Of a stretch of DNA of 64,000 nucleotides, positions 46,079 through 56,476 are shown piece by piece. This DNA comes from Breviolum minutum Mf 1.05b.01. Taxonomy: Eukaryota > Sar > Dinophyceae > Suessiales > Symbiodiniaceae. The stretch is from the NCBI GenBank assembly GCA_000507305.1, contig DF241049.1, positions 1-64,000 of the forward strand, written 5' to 3'. The translations under genes and the position numbers were made by a program. Each line of letters begins with the position of its first letter. Position 1 is the stretch's first letter. The notes under the pieces are model-generated. The model did not search any database. It was not told the DNA's origin and saw only the letters and a list, made by a program, of their open reading frames with translations.

Positions 46079-46546
46079 CTATGGACTGTACAAGGTTTCC
46101 TGTATGTTGCCCTGAAACATCAACAAACAAAAACGTCGGAAAACAACTGCCCGCATTTTCAGCCCCTCGTAGAATGATCTAGTTTTGTCTCTGAAGTCTC
46201 CAAATATGTATATACAGTATATATATATTCTCTGATTGGTGGTTTCAATCCATTTGAAAAATATTAGTCAAAGTGGGAATCTTCCCCACATAAGGGTGAA
46301 AATAAAAAATATTTGAAACCACCACCCAGTTCTATATTTCACTACCAAAAATTGGAAGGAGCCCCATCCCTCACGTGACATGTGACATCTGATGAGTTTT
46401 ACCACACGCCTGGGTGCCACTAAAAGCTCTGTCAAGAGGTCTTGAAAGCGAGAAGCTGCTGGTAGAAACCTCAGGAAATTTCGCTTCGCAAGGTTTTCGG
46501 TTGGATGCCTTTCCCCAACAACATGAGCTTTGCGGTCTTCAGCCAT
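46079..46546 (-). CDS. Two-exon ORF with ATG and stop, split by a family B element
   Basis: Exon 46546-46346 opens with ATG and reads MAEDRKAHVVGERHPTENL, AKRNFLRFLPAASRFQDLL, ending FQFL|GTAGTG in phase 0. The 114 bp intron 46345-46232 contains the whole family B element; its TIR supplies the acceptor CCAATCAG. Exon 46231-46079 continues in phase 0 (RIYIYCIYIFGDFRDKTRS, FYEGLKMRAVVFRRF) to TAG. The result is 117 residues, basic, possibly with a short hydrophobic stretch. The ATG may be internal to a larger gene: an AG 9 bases upstream could be a cis- or trans-splice acceptor. Family not recognised. Confidence 0.6.
46232..46329. mobile_element. Family B TIR element acting within an intron
   Basis: CTGATTGGTGGTTTCAATCC to GAAACCACCACCCAG. 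Its minus-strand end is the acceptor CCAATCAG of the two-exon ORF 46546-46079. Confidence 0.7.
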
Positions 46547-46684
46547 AGTAAAGGTCTTGGGGGCAAAATGCCATGTTTGCTGTTGGGGTATTCTTTCGGA
46601 TTATTGTCTGGAAACAAATTTTTGCAAAAAAAAAGTGCGTGGCCATTGGTTTCTTCCAGGTTGGCGATATGATGTTTTTTTACA

Positions 46685-46703
46685 GAGAGAGAGAGAGAGA
46701 GAG
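46685..46703. repeat. (AG)n microsatellite
   Basis: Nine to ten AG units. Confidence 0.8.
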
Positions 46704-46789
46704 TATGCAACTGCCAACGAATTGACTTTTTCCCAAATCTTTCGACTCAGCTGGTTCATCGCCAATGGCCAGGCCTATGTTTTGGCCCT

Positions 46790-46905
46790 TCGCCGTTCAA
46801 GATCGAACTTTTGGGCGCAAGTGGCTTCCCCACTTGATGTGCAGTTGATGCGAGATCCACTCCTCATGCTCAGTGGCAGGCTCCACTGCGTGTCGTTGCC
46901 ATGAT
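46790..46905 (-). CDS. Internal exon, unknown protein
   Basis: Minus frame QRHAVEPATEHEEWISHQL then HIKWGSHLRPKVRS and TGA. Lies downstream of an acidic exon. The plus strand ORF here looks like a shadow. Function unknown. Confidence 0.4.
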
Positions 46906-46959
46906 CTTGCCAGGCCAAAGGAAAAACAGGCTCATCCATCATCCGGCCTGGTCGTCGTG

Positions 46960-47045
46960 AACCTCATTCGCATCCTCCTCCTGATCATCTTCCTTATGAT
47001 CCTCATCATCATCACCATCATCATCATCCACTGAAGACCCCTGGG
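46960..47045 (-). CDS. Acidic Asp/Glu-rich exon
   Basis: After acceptor GACCCAG the frame reads GSSVDDDDGDDDEDHKEDDQ then EEDANEVHDDQA. The GAT triplet repeat is read as Asp, so this microsatellite is probably coding. Acidic tracts of this kind occur in chromatin and RNA-processing proteins. A donor GAG|GTTCAC is available. Confidence 0.45.
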
Positions 47046-47579
47046 TCATGGATATATATATATATATATACCACAGCACTGTTTCGCCGGGTACCACCGC
47101 ATGCTACCTTCTTCATAGCTCATCGATCAAACAATGAAGCCATGGTTGAGGATGAAGTTCCTTGAGAGCACCTGAAACCAAAAGCAGCCATAACTTTGCC
47201 TTCTAACATAGCAATGGAAAAATTTGAAGAATTGATGCATGTGAGTTATAAAAATATTTTTTCTGGATGTTCGACCATGTAAAAAAAACGAAAAATCGTG
47301 AAGTGACAGATCACCCACAACAAATCAATAGCAACAAAAAAGAAAAGGTTTGACAGGGAACACAATAGATTGGGGATGCCCCCACTGACTAAAGTCGACA
47401 TGGAAGCTTCAGGATCCATTCACACCGAATATTTTCCCTGTTGAACCCATGAAATCCGAAAGTTGATTCCCTGGGATTCCTGGAATCAAAGTAGCTTTGG
47501 TGATGACTCGCTTTTAATAGGAGCCACTAGGAGCTGGAACCTCAAAAATGAGATTTTGGCCGTTTTTTGGGGGGGGAAT

Positions 47580-47655
47580 CTCATCTTCCAGGCTGAGTTG
47601 CGGAATTCCATTTCCATGTCAGAATCTTTGTTCGGAGGTGTTTCTCAAAATCCCT
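47580..47655 (-). CDS. Internal exon, unknown protein
   Basis: After acceptor CCTTTAG: DFEKHLRTKILTWKWNSAT then QPG. Short and basic. Function unknown. Confidence 0.35.
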
Positions 47656-47890
47656 AAAGGTGGAACTGGAGGGCGCTAAGAGGAGGAAGTATATAATCAG
47701 TTTTTTTAGCTGTTGGACCGGAGCGCTGAAAAGTGTCTTGAACAACAGACTATATAGTTGTCAAGGAACAAATGACTGAATCCACAAGTATTAGCCTTTC
47801 AAACATGGGTTGATTCCCTCACCAAATTAGTCAGTAATACCCTACGCAAGACGCGTTGCTCCAGCACAGAATGATTGTCACCTGTTCACG

Positions 47891-47993
47891 TCAATTGCAG
47901 TTCTGGCCTTGAAATGCACTCTTCAAATCGGAAGCTCGACCAGTGTCGTCAGCAATCACAAGTACTTGGTACTCTTCGCTCAAGAACTGCATC
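47891..47993 (-). CDS. Terminal exon, unknown protein
   Basis: After acceptor AAATCAG, phase 2: MQFLSEEYQVLVIADDTG then RASDLKSAFQGQNCN and TGA (47893-47891). The V-L-V-I-A-D-D stretch resembles a buried beta strand with an acidic pocket as in receiver or Rossmann-like folds, but one exon is not enough to assign it. Confidence 0.45.
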
Positions 47994-48711
47994 CTGATTT
48001 TTTTCCCCAAATAGCTTTAGCTATAGGGGTTCTTACTAAAACTATACTTACTTAGCCAATGGACCCTGAAATAAAAGTTTGAACTTTATTTTGTAATCCC
48101 AAAAAGCTTACAGTTTAGCCATTGGCCAAGTAAGTATAGGGGTGAGGGTTGGATAGGGTTGGCAGAGATTGTGGATTCGTTTTGGGGGGGGGGGCCGTCG
48201 GGCAGGGTGTCGTCTGAGGTGTTGTCTGATGTGTGTACGGGTGACGGCTCGCAATTTTTTTGGATTTGCTTGGGTCTGTCGGGCAGGGGCGGAAAATCGA
48301 GCTGAAAATCGATGATACCTTTCCATGCTATTTGCGGTCTATGCTGGTATGATTTTGTTGAATGGGTGCCCCCCAAAGAAATGCTGTCAATGCAGACCTT
48401 AGAAAGACCGACCTATGTGAAATCAGATCCTTTCGGGGTTGAATTCCAAAAAAGTTCCAAACTCAGGGGTGGGGTAGTGTGACTATCAGCGATCAAGTTG
48501 AGCAAAGAAGCAGCATAACCCCGCCAAAAAAATGCCATGGAAATCCTAGTTCCCTTCACAAGAATCCAGAAAATACGGACCTGATCACTGATCTAAACCT
48601 TTATTGCTGCGTCTGCATATATCAATTTAATCCCCTACGCTACAACATGTTAAAAAAATATTGGAATAAGCACAACATAGTACAACAAACCTCGGCTTTT
48701 GATCACTTTCA

Positions 48712-51700
48712 TCAAATGCCTTCGAGCATCAACTTTGCAAATTTATCTGGAGAATCACCATCTCTTTGAGCATAGAATTCTTGGATTGCCATCATGCCAC
48801 GTTGGAAATCTGCTTGCCATGCTCTGCAGTCTGCTAAAAACAAACCTGTGGATTTTTGTTTGCATCACACGGCACTTTCCATTCATCCGGTGATTTGAAG
48901 TTTTGACTAAGTGATGCTCTCCCACCAACAGGGGTGACTCCTAAGGAATTTTTACACGCCACCGGGATCGGGACGTTGCTTTTCCCTGGTATTTTTTGGG
49001 GGGTGATGGAGCGAGGAACTACCCAAGAGAAGGGATTGAAAGTTGTTTCAACCTCATCTTACACCCCCCGAAGTTTTTTCTGCGAGTGAAAACCCCTGAA
49101 AAATGGTGGCAAAGGAAGACCCTTTCCGGCTTCCTATTGGGTTTAAAGGTAACTTTTCAGGGGCAAACCGTTCAACTTCGGGATGGTATTCATATGGGTG
49201 TTTCCAAAAAATAGGGGTACCCCAAAATGGATGGTTTATAATGGAAAACCCTATTAAAATGGATGATTTGGGGGGAAAACCCACTATTTTCGGAAACACC
49301 CATATTCTGAAATGTTTTTAAAACCCAACTTAATGCCAAAGGACAAACTCTACAAGCAACTGGAAGCTGGCCGCAGTAGGTGTCTGTTTTAGAAGCCTTC
49401 ATCCAACTCAATCTGCAGTCCGCATGATAAAACATGCCAGAGTCAACTATACCACGTTCACCATCAACAATCCCTTCACCATGGCCATTGGTACATCCCA
49501 CGTTGCAAGTGGCTGGATCTGCCTCTGAGAATTCAATACAGCAAATACCACACTCCTCCTGCAGTCCTTCCTTTCGAGGGAAATCAGTTGTGGTGATGTA
49601 AGATTTCTCTGCCACGCCACAAAGTCGTTCCACCGCACAATGTTCGCCACTTTCATTGACCAGCAAAAATTGCTTGTGCCTACTGAGTTGGTGCAAACAA
49701 AATGCCAACTCCAAGTCAGCATCTACAAAGAAAAAATGCCCATCTTTATGGAAAAAAAATATCAAACCTCATTGAAACTACCAAGATGCCAATGAAGAAC
49801 CTCTGCCAGGGAGAAGCAGCGTTCACAAAACTCGGGTCTTGCATCGAAACTACTTTCCGGCGGTAGAACGTCACATTCCATGCACTGAAACCGTCGCTTG
49901 GGAGGAAGTGTCGTCAAAGATGAGCTGCAATTGGAACAGCGGATGCAAGCACAATCCGGAGAGAAGCAGCACAGCGCACCACCTTGAGTTTATATTTACT
50001 GTAAGTTGGGGAAAAAATCGGTGTTCGATTTGAGGATGAAACCGGAAACACATGATCACGTCATCATGTCCAATTAAAAGTGGGGTCCAAAAAAAAAACA
50101 TCAACATGAATTTTGTTTAGGGACATGGATTCTGATAGAACTTCTGCCACCTCATCATGTTTTCAGAAACGGCTCGTTCTGGCAGGCTTTTTTGCCATGC
50201 CTCCCCTCCTTCCATCACCCTGAAGGTTGTTGCAGCCATGGCAGTGCTTCACAAGAGCTTGCAAAGAAGTAAAAACTCTACAGGCTAAAAAGAAAAAGGT
50301 TTAGATTATGTATATACTTAAACATCCCAAATGTATTCAGATATACACAGCATACACTCTCGCGCATTCGTCTCATGTCAAATGCGAGACTGGAGACATA
50401 GCTAGCGGGGTTGCGGCTATGAGTCCATTATACACAGCATACATGTGTATCTAGAAATATATATGTATCTATATATGCAAGAAAGCGTGAGAAAGTGGGA
50501 TTTTACATGCACAACTTATGATGCTGACAGACCCAGGATGCCAGTTGCAAGTGAAGGCTGCAGTAAGTTTGTTTTTGGCAAGCCTAAACATGTGTGTGTG
50601 ATCTTCCTGTTCACCCTGCATGCTAGGGGCAAGTTGCATTCCAGTGGTTTGTGCTTGCCAGGAAGATAAGGGGTTTGCCGAAACACCAGCATCCTCCAAA
50701 ACCAAAGTGTCAATTCATGATTTTGATTGATTTCCTAAATCTTCTGGTCCGCTGAAGATTCTGTAGATGCTTTCAAAAATATTGGTGGTTACACCAGTCG
50801 ATATGGAGAACATCTCATTTTTTTCGCGAAGAGCTTGATACGTCAAGGCGATCAAAGAAAGCCATCAAAAACAGACCTCGCAAACTTTCGGCCTTTGAGG
50901 GTCTAGATTTAAATATCAAACACTGAATCTCAAAAAAAAAACAGCATCACATCAATTAATAAATTCATGGGAGATTCCTCTGTGTGAGTTGTTTATTCAT
51001 ATTTCTCTTGAGACTTTGACATAACTCATCAAGTTTGGAGATAACGAATGGACTATCATATTCACACCCATCATAGGGAAAATGGTCGTACCCTTGGGAT
51101 GGTACCCTCAATAATCAACCCCATATACACCTTATATAGTGTGTATTTATTGGGTACCACACCATTTTCCCTACGAAGCCCACATTCACCAGTCTCAAGT
51201 CATGCATTTTGTCGAGTTGGGAGACTCACAGAAGCTGAAGCAGGAAAACCCCCCTGAGTTTCTTCAATGTTTCTTGCGGAAGCGGAACGTTTTCAGTGTC
51301 AGGGATTTCTAAAGAGACCCCCAATAGTGTACCACCCTTCTCATAAGCTTCCCATACCATTCCCATCCATTCCCATTCTTGGGGGGTCCCCGGAATTTCC
51401 CTTTGAATGGGGGGTCCACTATTCGACTATTCGGGGAAGTTCCTTGGAATTTCACAAAAGACAATCTGTGGATTTCTATAGTCACTTAAAAAAGAGGCGA
51501 ACGTTGGTATAAACGAAATCTTCAGAAACCCAGGAGTTGATTGTACCTGAAGTTTAACTGCGGGAACCTGAAGTTTTCAGCCCCTGGAAAAGGAGATTCC
51601 GAACTTGGAAACCACAGGTTCCATGTTGAACTTCAGGAGGGTATATAATTGTTTGAGTAAATGTTACCAGTTTGCATTTCAGTGAAATTGTCAGAGATTT

Positions 51701-52059
51701 GCCTCCCTCCCCTGTTCACACACCAATCTGATCCTCCAACCAAATTATGGTACCCGAACCCAAAGAAACGGGCAAGTTCTTCTCCTGCGAGAAAAATCGA
51801 TCAAACCAAAACGTTGATCCGAGCTACCTGTTTTTCTACCATGATGGGATACCACTGATCGGAATGAATGGGTTTGCAGCGAAAAAAAACATCTTGGGAT
51901 ACCCCGTCAGACTCCCAAAGAAGTGGATCCTGACTTTTTGTGTGTGTTCGCTGTTCTTGTTGGAGAGGGCACTAAACTTTACCTAAATTTATCACCAACT
52001 CTACCTAAAAAGGACGATTTCTCTTCCTCCCATAATCAGGGAAGTTAAAAAAGGCACCC
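48712..52059 (-). CDS. Multi-exon gene with ZZ-like and RING-type zinc fingers
   Basis: Minus-strand exons: 52059-52005, 51933-51828, 51784-51724, 51546-51503, 51308-51230, 51052-50978, about 50850-50718, 50705-50533, 50219-50125, 49982-49782, 49722-49330, 48899-48846, about 48830-48712 (stop TGA 48714-48712). Most junctions are phase-matched, the best being 51828/51784, 51724/51546, 51230/51052, 50125/49982 and 49782/49722. Exon 49982 holds CxxC (CIRCSNC), CxxC (FQCMEC), CxxC (EFCERC) and HWH, the ligand order of a ZZ finger. Exon 49722 holds CGIC, GCTNGH, YHADC and CRVC, a RING-type C3H2C3 pattern with a long insert. ZZ plus RING suggests an E3 ubiquitin ligase-like protein. The N-terminal part is not recognised. 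Several introns carry TIR elements. The C-terminal exons could belong to another gene. Confidence 0.6.
49059..49305. mobile_element. Family C and family D elements end to end
   Basis: 49059-49190 (ACACCCCCCGAAGTT ... AACTTCGGGATGGTA) and 49192-49305 (ATATGGGTGTTTCC ... GGAAACACCCATAT), just downstream of the RING exon. Confidence 0.6.
49330..49722 (-). CDS. RING-type zinc finger exon
   Basis: 393 bp, the longest exon I found. After acceptor TTTCTTTGTAG it reads ADLELAFCLHQLSRHKQF, then EECGICCIEFSEAD, NVGCTNGHGEG, MFYHADCRLSWM and ACRVCPL. The eight Cys/His ligands of a RING-H2 finger are in order: C-G-I-C, C-x3-H, H-x2-C, C-x2-C. The spacing between ligands 4 and 5 is about 18 residues, where canonical RING-H2 has 2, so it is an atypical or extended RING. 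An alternative frame is open over part of it but lacks the pattern. Confidence 0.65.
49782..49982 (-). CDS. ZZ-like zinc finger exon
   Basis: 201 bp, starts after CTCAAG and ends LHWHL at G|GTAGTTTC. Cys-rich start (CCFSPDCACIRCSNC), then RRFQCMECDV, EFCERCFSLAEVLHWH. Two cross-braced sites, with ligands C2-C2 and C2-H2, match the ZZ family, which binds ubiquitin-like tails, SUMO or histone tails. Joined in frame to the RING exon through a 59 bp intron. Confidence 0.6.
51060..51178. mobile_element. Family F hairpin element in an intron
   Basis: ATAGGGAAAATGGTCGTACCC against GGGTACCACACCATTTTCCC; within the intron joining exons 51308-51230 and 51052-50978 in phase 2. Confidence 0.55.
51544..51643. 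mobile_element. Family C element acting within an intron
   Basis: TACCTGAAGTTTAACTG to GTTGAACTTCAGGAGGGTA. Its minus-strand left end AACTTCAG is the acceptor joining ...LEDQI(G) to TINSW in phase 1. Confidence 0.65.
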
Positions 52060-52125
52060 CTGGAAGATAAGTTCAATCTCCAGAGAGGGGCCAGATTTCC
52101 ACTTGAAATGATTGTTGGAAAAGAG

Positions 52126-52206
52126 TACCCTCCTGGGAATTAACATATCCCATCCAAAGGCACTTTTGTTTTCCAGTGGGGGGATATGTTAGTTTCCTGG
52201 AGGGTA
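52126..52206. mobile_element. Family C short variant
   Basis: TACCCTCCTGGGAATTAACATA to ATGTTAGTTTCCTGGAGGGTA; 81 bp, related to 35798-35893. Confidence 0.6.
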
Positions 52207-53372
52207 TCAATATCGAAGTCTCCTCTTCCAGAGGTCCAATTTTTCAGTTTCGTTGAATTTCACGGATTTTATTCCAGAAGGAACCTTAAGACCCTTAATT
52301 TCGGATAGGAAATTCTTAGGGATCAAAAGCATCTCAGCCTACATGAATGTTTCCGAAAATAGTGTTAGGGTTTTCCATTATAAACCATCCATTTTGGGGT
52401 ACCCCTATTTTTGGAAACACCCACATCAGACTAACCATGAGTTTTGATTTTGCAGTTAGTGTTTTTGTTGACTTACAGTATGTTGAATGGTACTTTGTAT
52501 GGGATCACCAACGGATGTGGAAAACAAACATCATGTCAACAGCGCTGAAAACTGATCTTACAGATGGGGTGCATGGCATCGATATTGGTGGGTCTGTGTT
52601 CTAGGGAATTCATTGGGTGTACCCCTAACAGTGTGGGCCCCATTTGGGGATTATATATTTCACCCATAAATCCCCACTATATAGGCCTTGTTTTTGGGGG
52701 GATTTCCCATAGGGGTACGTTGGTATATAGGGGTACATCTAACTACAGTATCCCCTGACCGTGGAAAATCCTCATCTTCTGAGGTGAAAAATACCCATCA
52801 ACAAGGGGAGTCTAGGTTAGGTAGTTGGCCCGGGGTTCGTGTGTGTTTCTTTACATAAGGAAAAAACCCTCGGTTTTTCAAAGTTGGCTCTGATTCTCCA
52901 AATTCAAATCATTCCACCAGGCAACCAGGCAACCAATCCTGGTGGGGTTCACACCCCCTATCAACTCCGAAGAATTTGTGTTTGTGAAAAATACCGACCT
53001 TTGTCACATTCCAAATTATACTGGTTGGTTAGTTGATAAGGATCTTTATAATGGCGCATTATCAATCCTTATGTATGTAGATATACGTATTGTTCATTCC
53101 CTTTTGTAACCTAAACATACCGCAACACAACCCCCAAGGTGTTGGTTTAATTATCTCACCTGAATTTCTTTCCTTGTTTCCTTATAGATACGTTTTTTCC
53201 AAAATTCCAGGGGGGCTTGGGGGATCACAACCCACCAAAACCCGTGAAAACTCGGAGGTGTCACCCGATCTCTTGGTCGAAGACATCATCTCCAAGGCCT
53301 GAGGTCAAACGGGGTAAAATTCCAAGGGCAACGCTTGGGCGATCCCATGACGACTTCAGCCATCCATTTTGA

Positions 53373-53469
53373 TCCATCTGAGTGGCACCCAAATCATCCA
53401 TTTTAATTAGGGTTTTCCATTATAAACCATCCATTTTGGGGTACCACTATTTTCGGAAACATCCATATC
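53373..53469. mobile_element. Family D element
   Basis: Core CATCCATTTTGGGGTACCA, right end GGAAACATCCATAT; left end diverged. Another copy is at 52342-52426. Confidence 0.5.
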
Positions 53470-54201
53470 TGACTATTCAACTTACACCCCCCCCAAAAAA
53501 CCCCGCGTAACGGAAACAAGGCGGTTCAAGAAGTCATGAAAAACAAACGTGTTTCCGTTAAAAAGGATGAAAAACTTACCGGATCGTCTTGCCAGCATGT
53601 TCAACAGGGCTACACTCCTGGAAACCAACAACAATATACACCTCAAAAATGATGCTTTGGAAGAGGAAATTTCTTTCAACTACAGTATGGGATTTTTGGT
53701 GTCCAATGTTAGTTTTCGGGGGTGTAAAAATATTTCAATAGGCATCGTTGGCTCGCTTGATGAAAGACATATTGCCACAGAATAACTGTTTGGTGGAATT
53801 AGCTTCCTGCTTTGGGAATTCCATGGAATTCCAATCACTGGAATGTCTTCAAAGCACTGTTCACCAAAAACAAAAATCGCTAGCACAATTCGCCTTCAAA
53901 AGCCCATGGAATCACTTTGGATGTTGAGAATTTCTATGTTCTTTGTTTCCATGTAGAAAAATTATTCAAGATAATTCACAAAACAAGTTCTAGACAGCTA
54001 AAATCCGGAACAGGAACCCAAGTCAAATAATAACATATTGATATTGCCTGAAAGGCAGTGATGGCAAATCATGATAATGTAGCTGTAAGGTTTTAGCTCA
54101 ATTGATATGTCAAGGAGTTCCGGAATTTGCAGCTTGTACCTCCTGGAAACGGAAAATCATGTTTGTCAAGTGGGAGAGAAAAAGGGACAAAAAGTAACTA
54201 C

Positions 54202-54301
54202 AGCAGTTGGTAATTTCAACCCTTTTGAAAAATATCCGTCAAATTGGATCATCTCGCCAGGTAGGGGTGAAAATTCAAAAGAAATTGCAACCAGCACCTA
54301 G
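54202..54301. mobile_element. Family B TIR element
   Basis: CAGTTGGTAATTTCAACCC to GCAACCAGCACCTAG. Confidence 0.55.
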
Positions 54302-55055
54302 GTAAGTGACCTACAAACAAAGATCAGCAAAGCCATCTTGTATATCCCCAAGAACTGATATGGAACCGTTTTATCAAAGTCTCCAAGAGAACAAAGGCCC
54401 GCCCACCCATTATGGCCTCATCCTTCAGAAGAGATGCTGTGAGTCGAATAGCACCTGCAATTCGTGCAACATTGTCAAAGGGAGAAATCCCTCATGTTTT
54501 TTTGTCATTTAAAAAAAAATAAGTCAACCAGAATACCGCACCAGTCAGATACCCCAGCTTGTGTCAAACAAAAATCAACCTGATGTATACCCCACTGAAC
54601 CATGAAATACTGGTTGCTTGATGACAAACTTCATGTGTTTATTTTAGACTCCAGATACTGTATATCCAAGGGTTTGGCATTCCCATCCCCTGACTTATAT
54701 ATAACCAGGTATATATTACCCGCCACTACTTCATGTAGCCATCCAAGATGATTTGCTGTTCTTTCCATGCTCAAATTTACTCCTTGGAAATTTGACAGTT
54801 TGAACCTGCAAAAGGATTCCATTTCCAAGTTCGGAATCTCCTTTTCCCCAAGAATAACACTTCTCCATTTGCTTCCAATTCCCATCCCTTTCTTTCCGAA
54901 CTTTTCACTTACTTCATATTTTTTGTTGGAAAAACAATCCATCAAAAAAAACTCATACATATCCCCTGAAAATGGATGGTTGGAATACTAGTTTCCTTTT
55001 GGGATGGCCCATTTTCAGGGGCTTTTGCTGTTAGTTTTGAGGAGGGTAAAACAAC

Positions 55056-56324
55056 CGATCTGGCATGGCAGCATCTCCTCCCCTCAAACCGTGACTCATA
55101 GGGGAGAAAATGGTGGTAAAACCCCCTTGGGATGGGGGCCCCTTAATAATCAACCCCCAAAAAAACACCCCCCAAAAAAAAGTGGGTATGTATTGGGTCG
55201 AGTCTCATCCCTCATCTCCATTTTTCAAGGGCTCCCACCATCCGGGGGGAAAAAAAACAACTGGGGTATAATATTCCCCCATCCCAAGGGTATATTACCG
55301 GGTCTCATCCCCATGGCCCATGTATCCCTCTTGGGCTGCCCTACCCAGTTGTGCTTTCACCTCACCAGATGCTCCAAGCTGATTTACCAACTCTCGCAAC
55401 ACAGAGCTCTGTTTGCGGAGCCACTCGGCCAAGTCCCGGAGACCTGCCCGTGGATGAGTGGATGAGGATGTTTTGTAAAACACCAAGGTAGGATTGTAAA
55501 GGAAGGAAATAATGGATACACCCTGGAAGATTAACATGGAACCTAAAAACCACCCCATTGAAAAGGAAAATCATCTTCCAAACCATCATTTTCAGGTTCC
55601 ATGTTAATCTTCCAGGGTGTATTCAGATATTCACCTTTTTCTTGAAGTGGTACTGGAGTCTTTGTCCATAAACAGTTTTTTTTGATACTGTTGATGGTTC
55701 AGAAATCCGGCGATCACCAGTTGAGTGAAAGGTAGTTTATCCCATTATTTACGAGGGGTTATTCCTATCCAAACGGTGGTTCTTTGGGATTTCTGAACCA
55801 TCAACAGTACATGCATATCTCTTTGCAGCTCCAGCCACAGGCATGCCTTCAGTCTCAGAATCCACAGCCAAACGACGATGATGCCTTTCGAAAGCAAGTC
55901 AAGCCGAGCCCAAACAAAAAACATCTGGAAAATATAGAATGATTTTTGGGTACCCCCCACACCTGTGTGATGTTTTTCATCCAAAATGCCCATATTTTCA
56001 CAGAAAGCTGATGGATTTAGGGCGCCTGTAATTTTCAGATGTGACGATGTCCATACCATGCTGCAAATTAATACTAGTATCAAATGTGCAATCTTCACGA
56101 AGCATCTGAATGCCGATGGCGAACCGAGAGATTCCAAGCATAAAAAAAACATGAAATGGCACCATGTACCAAGGTCATATACCAAGGGCACTTCATTAGT
56201 TTCTGTTGTCTGCAGCCTGGTCAAATCTCCCACTAATAAATCGCCGACAACTGGTTGCAAAGTATATACAACCATGGTGAGATTTTTTTCACCCAATTTT
56301 CTCACCAAGCTCTACGGTTTTCAT
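55056..56324 (-). CDS. Seven-exon chain, unknown protein
   Basis: Exons 56324-56306 (starts ATG: MKTVEL), 56250-56183, 56105-56026, 55884-55811, 55687-55635, 55522-55299, 55094-55056, then continuing. Every junction is phase-matched: donors GTGAGA, GTATAT, GCGCCC (a GC donor), GTACTG, GTGAAT, GTAATA. Peptides include VVGDLLVGDLTRLQTT, MLREDCTFDTSINLQ, HHRRLAVDSETEG, YHFKKK and a helical stretch RDLAEWLRKQSSVLREL then VNQLGASGEVKAQLG. Intron 55688-55810 is a family A element; 55523-55634 contains a family C element; 55095-55298 an expanded hairpin element. At the family A junction all frames are open, so that step is weaker. Coiled-coil tendency only; function unknown. Confidence 0.6.
55517..55621. 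mobile_element. Family C TIR element in an intron
   Basis: TACACCCTGGAAGATTAACA to TTAATCTTCCAGGGTGTA. The minus-strand CTTCCAG|GGTG is the acceptor of exon 55522-55299. Confidence 0.65.
55686..55809. mobile_element. Family A TIR element as an intron
   Basis: TACTGTTGATGGTTCAGAAA to CTGAACCATCAACAGTA. Lies exactly between exons 55884-55811 and 55687-55635. Confidence 0.65.
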
Positions 56325-56476
56325 TTCACAACATCGAAACAAAAAGGAGTGACAAGTGAAAAACAAACAACAACTGACATCATGGGAACCTAAGGGGACC
56401 CCCACCAATGCCACCTTTCCCAAGAAATAGCCAGCCTTATTAAGGGACTAATTAAAGCCATTGGTTTCCCTTAGGT

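Noticed and set aside
51747-51986. Plus-strand ORF of 79 codons that looks protein-like
   Set aside because: The minus strand over the same bases gives two exons joined in phase with good GT-AG sites and continues into further exons, so the plus ORF is a shadow.
54631-54960. 109-codon minus-strand ORF
   Set aside because: Part of it is a decayed family C element (AAAAGGAGATTCCGAACTTG also occurs at 51590); only the 3' third could be coding and no clear splice sites frame it.
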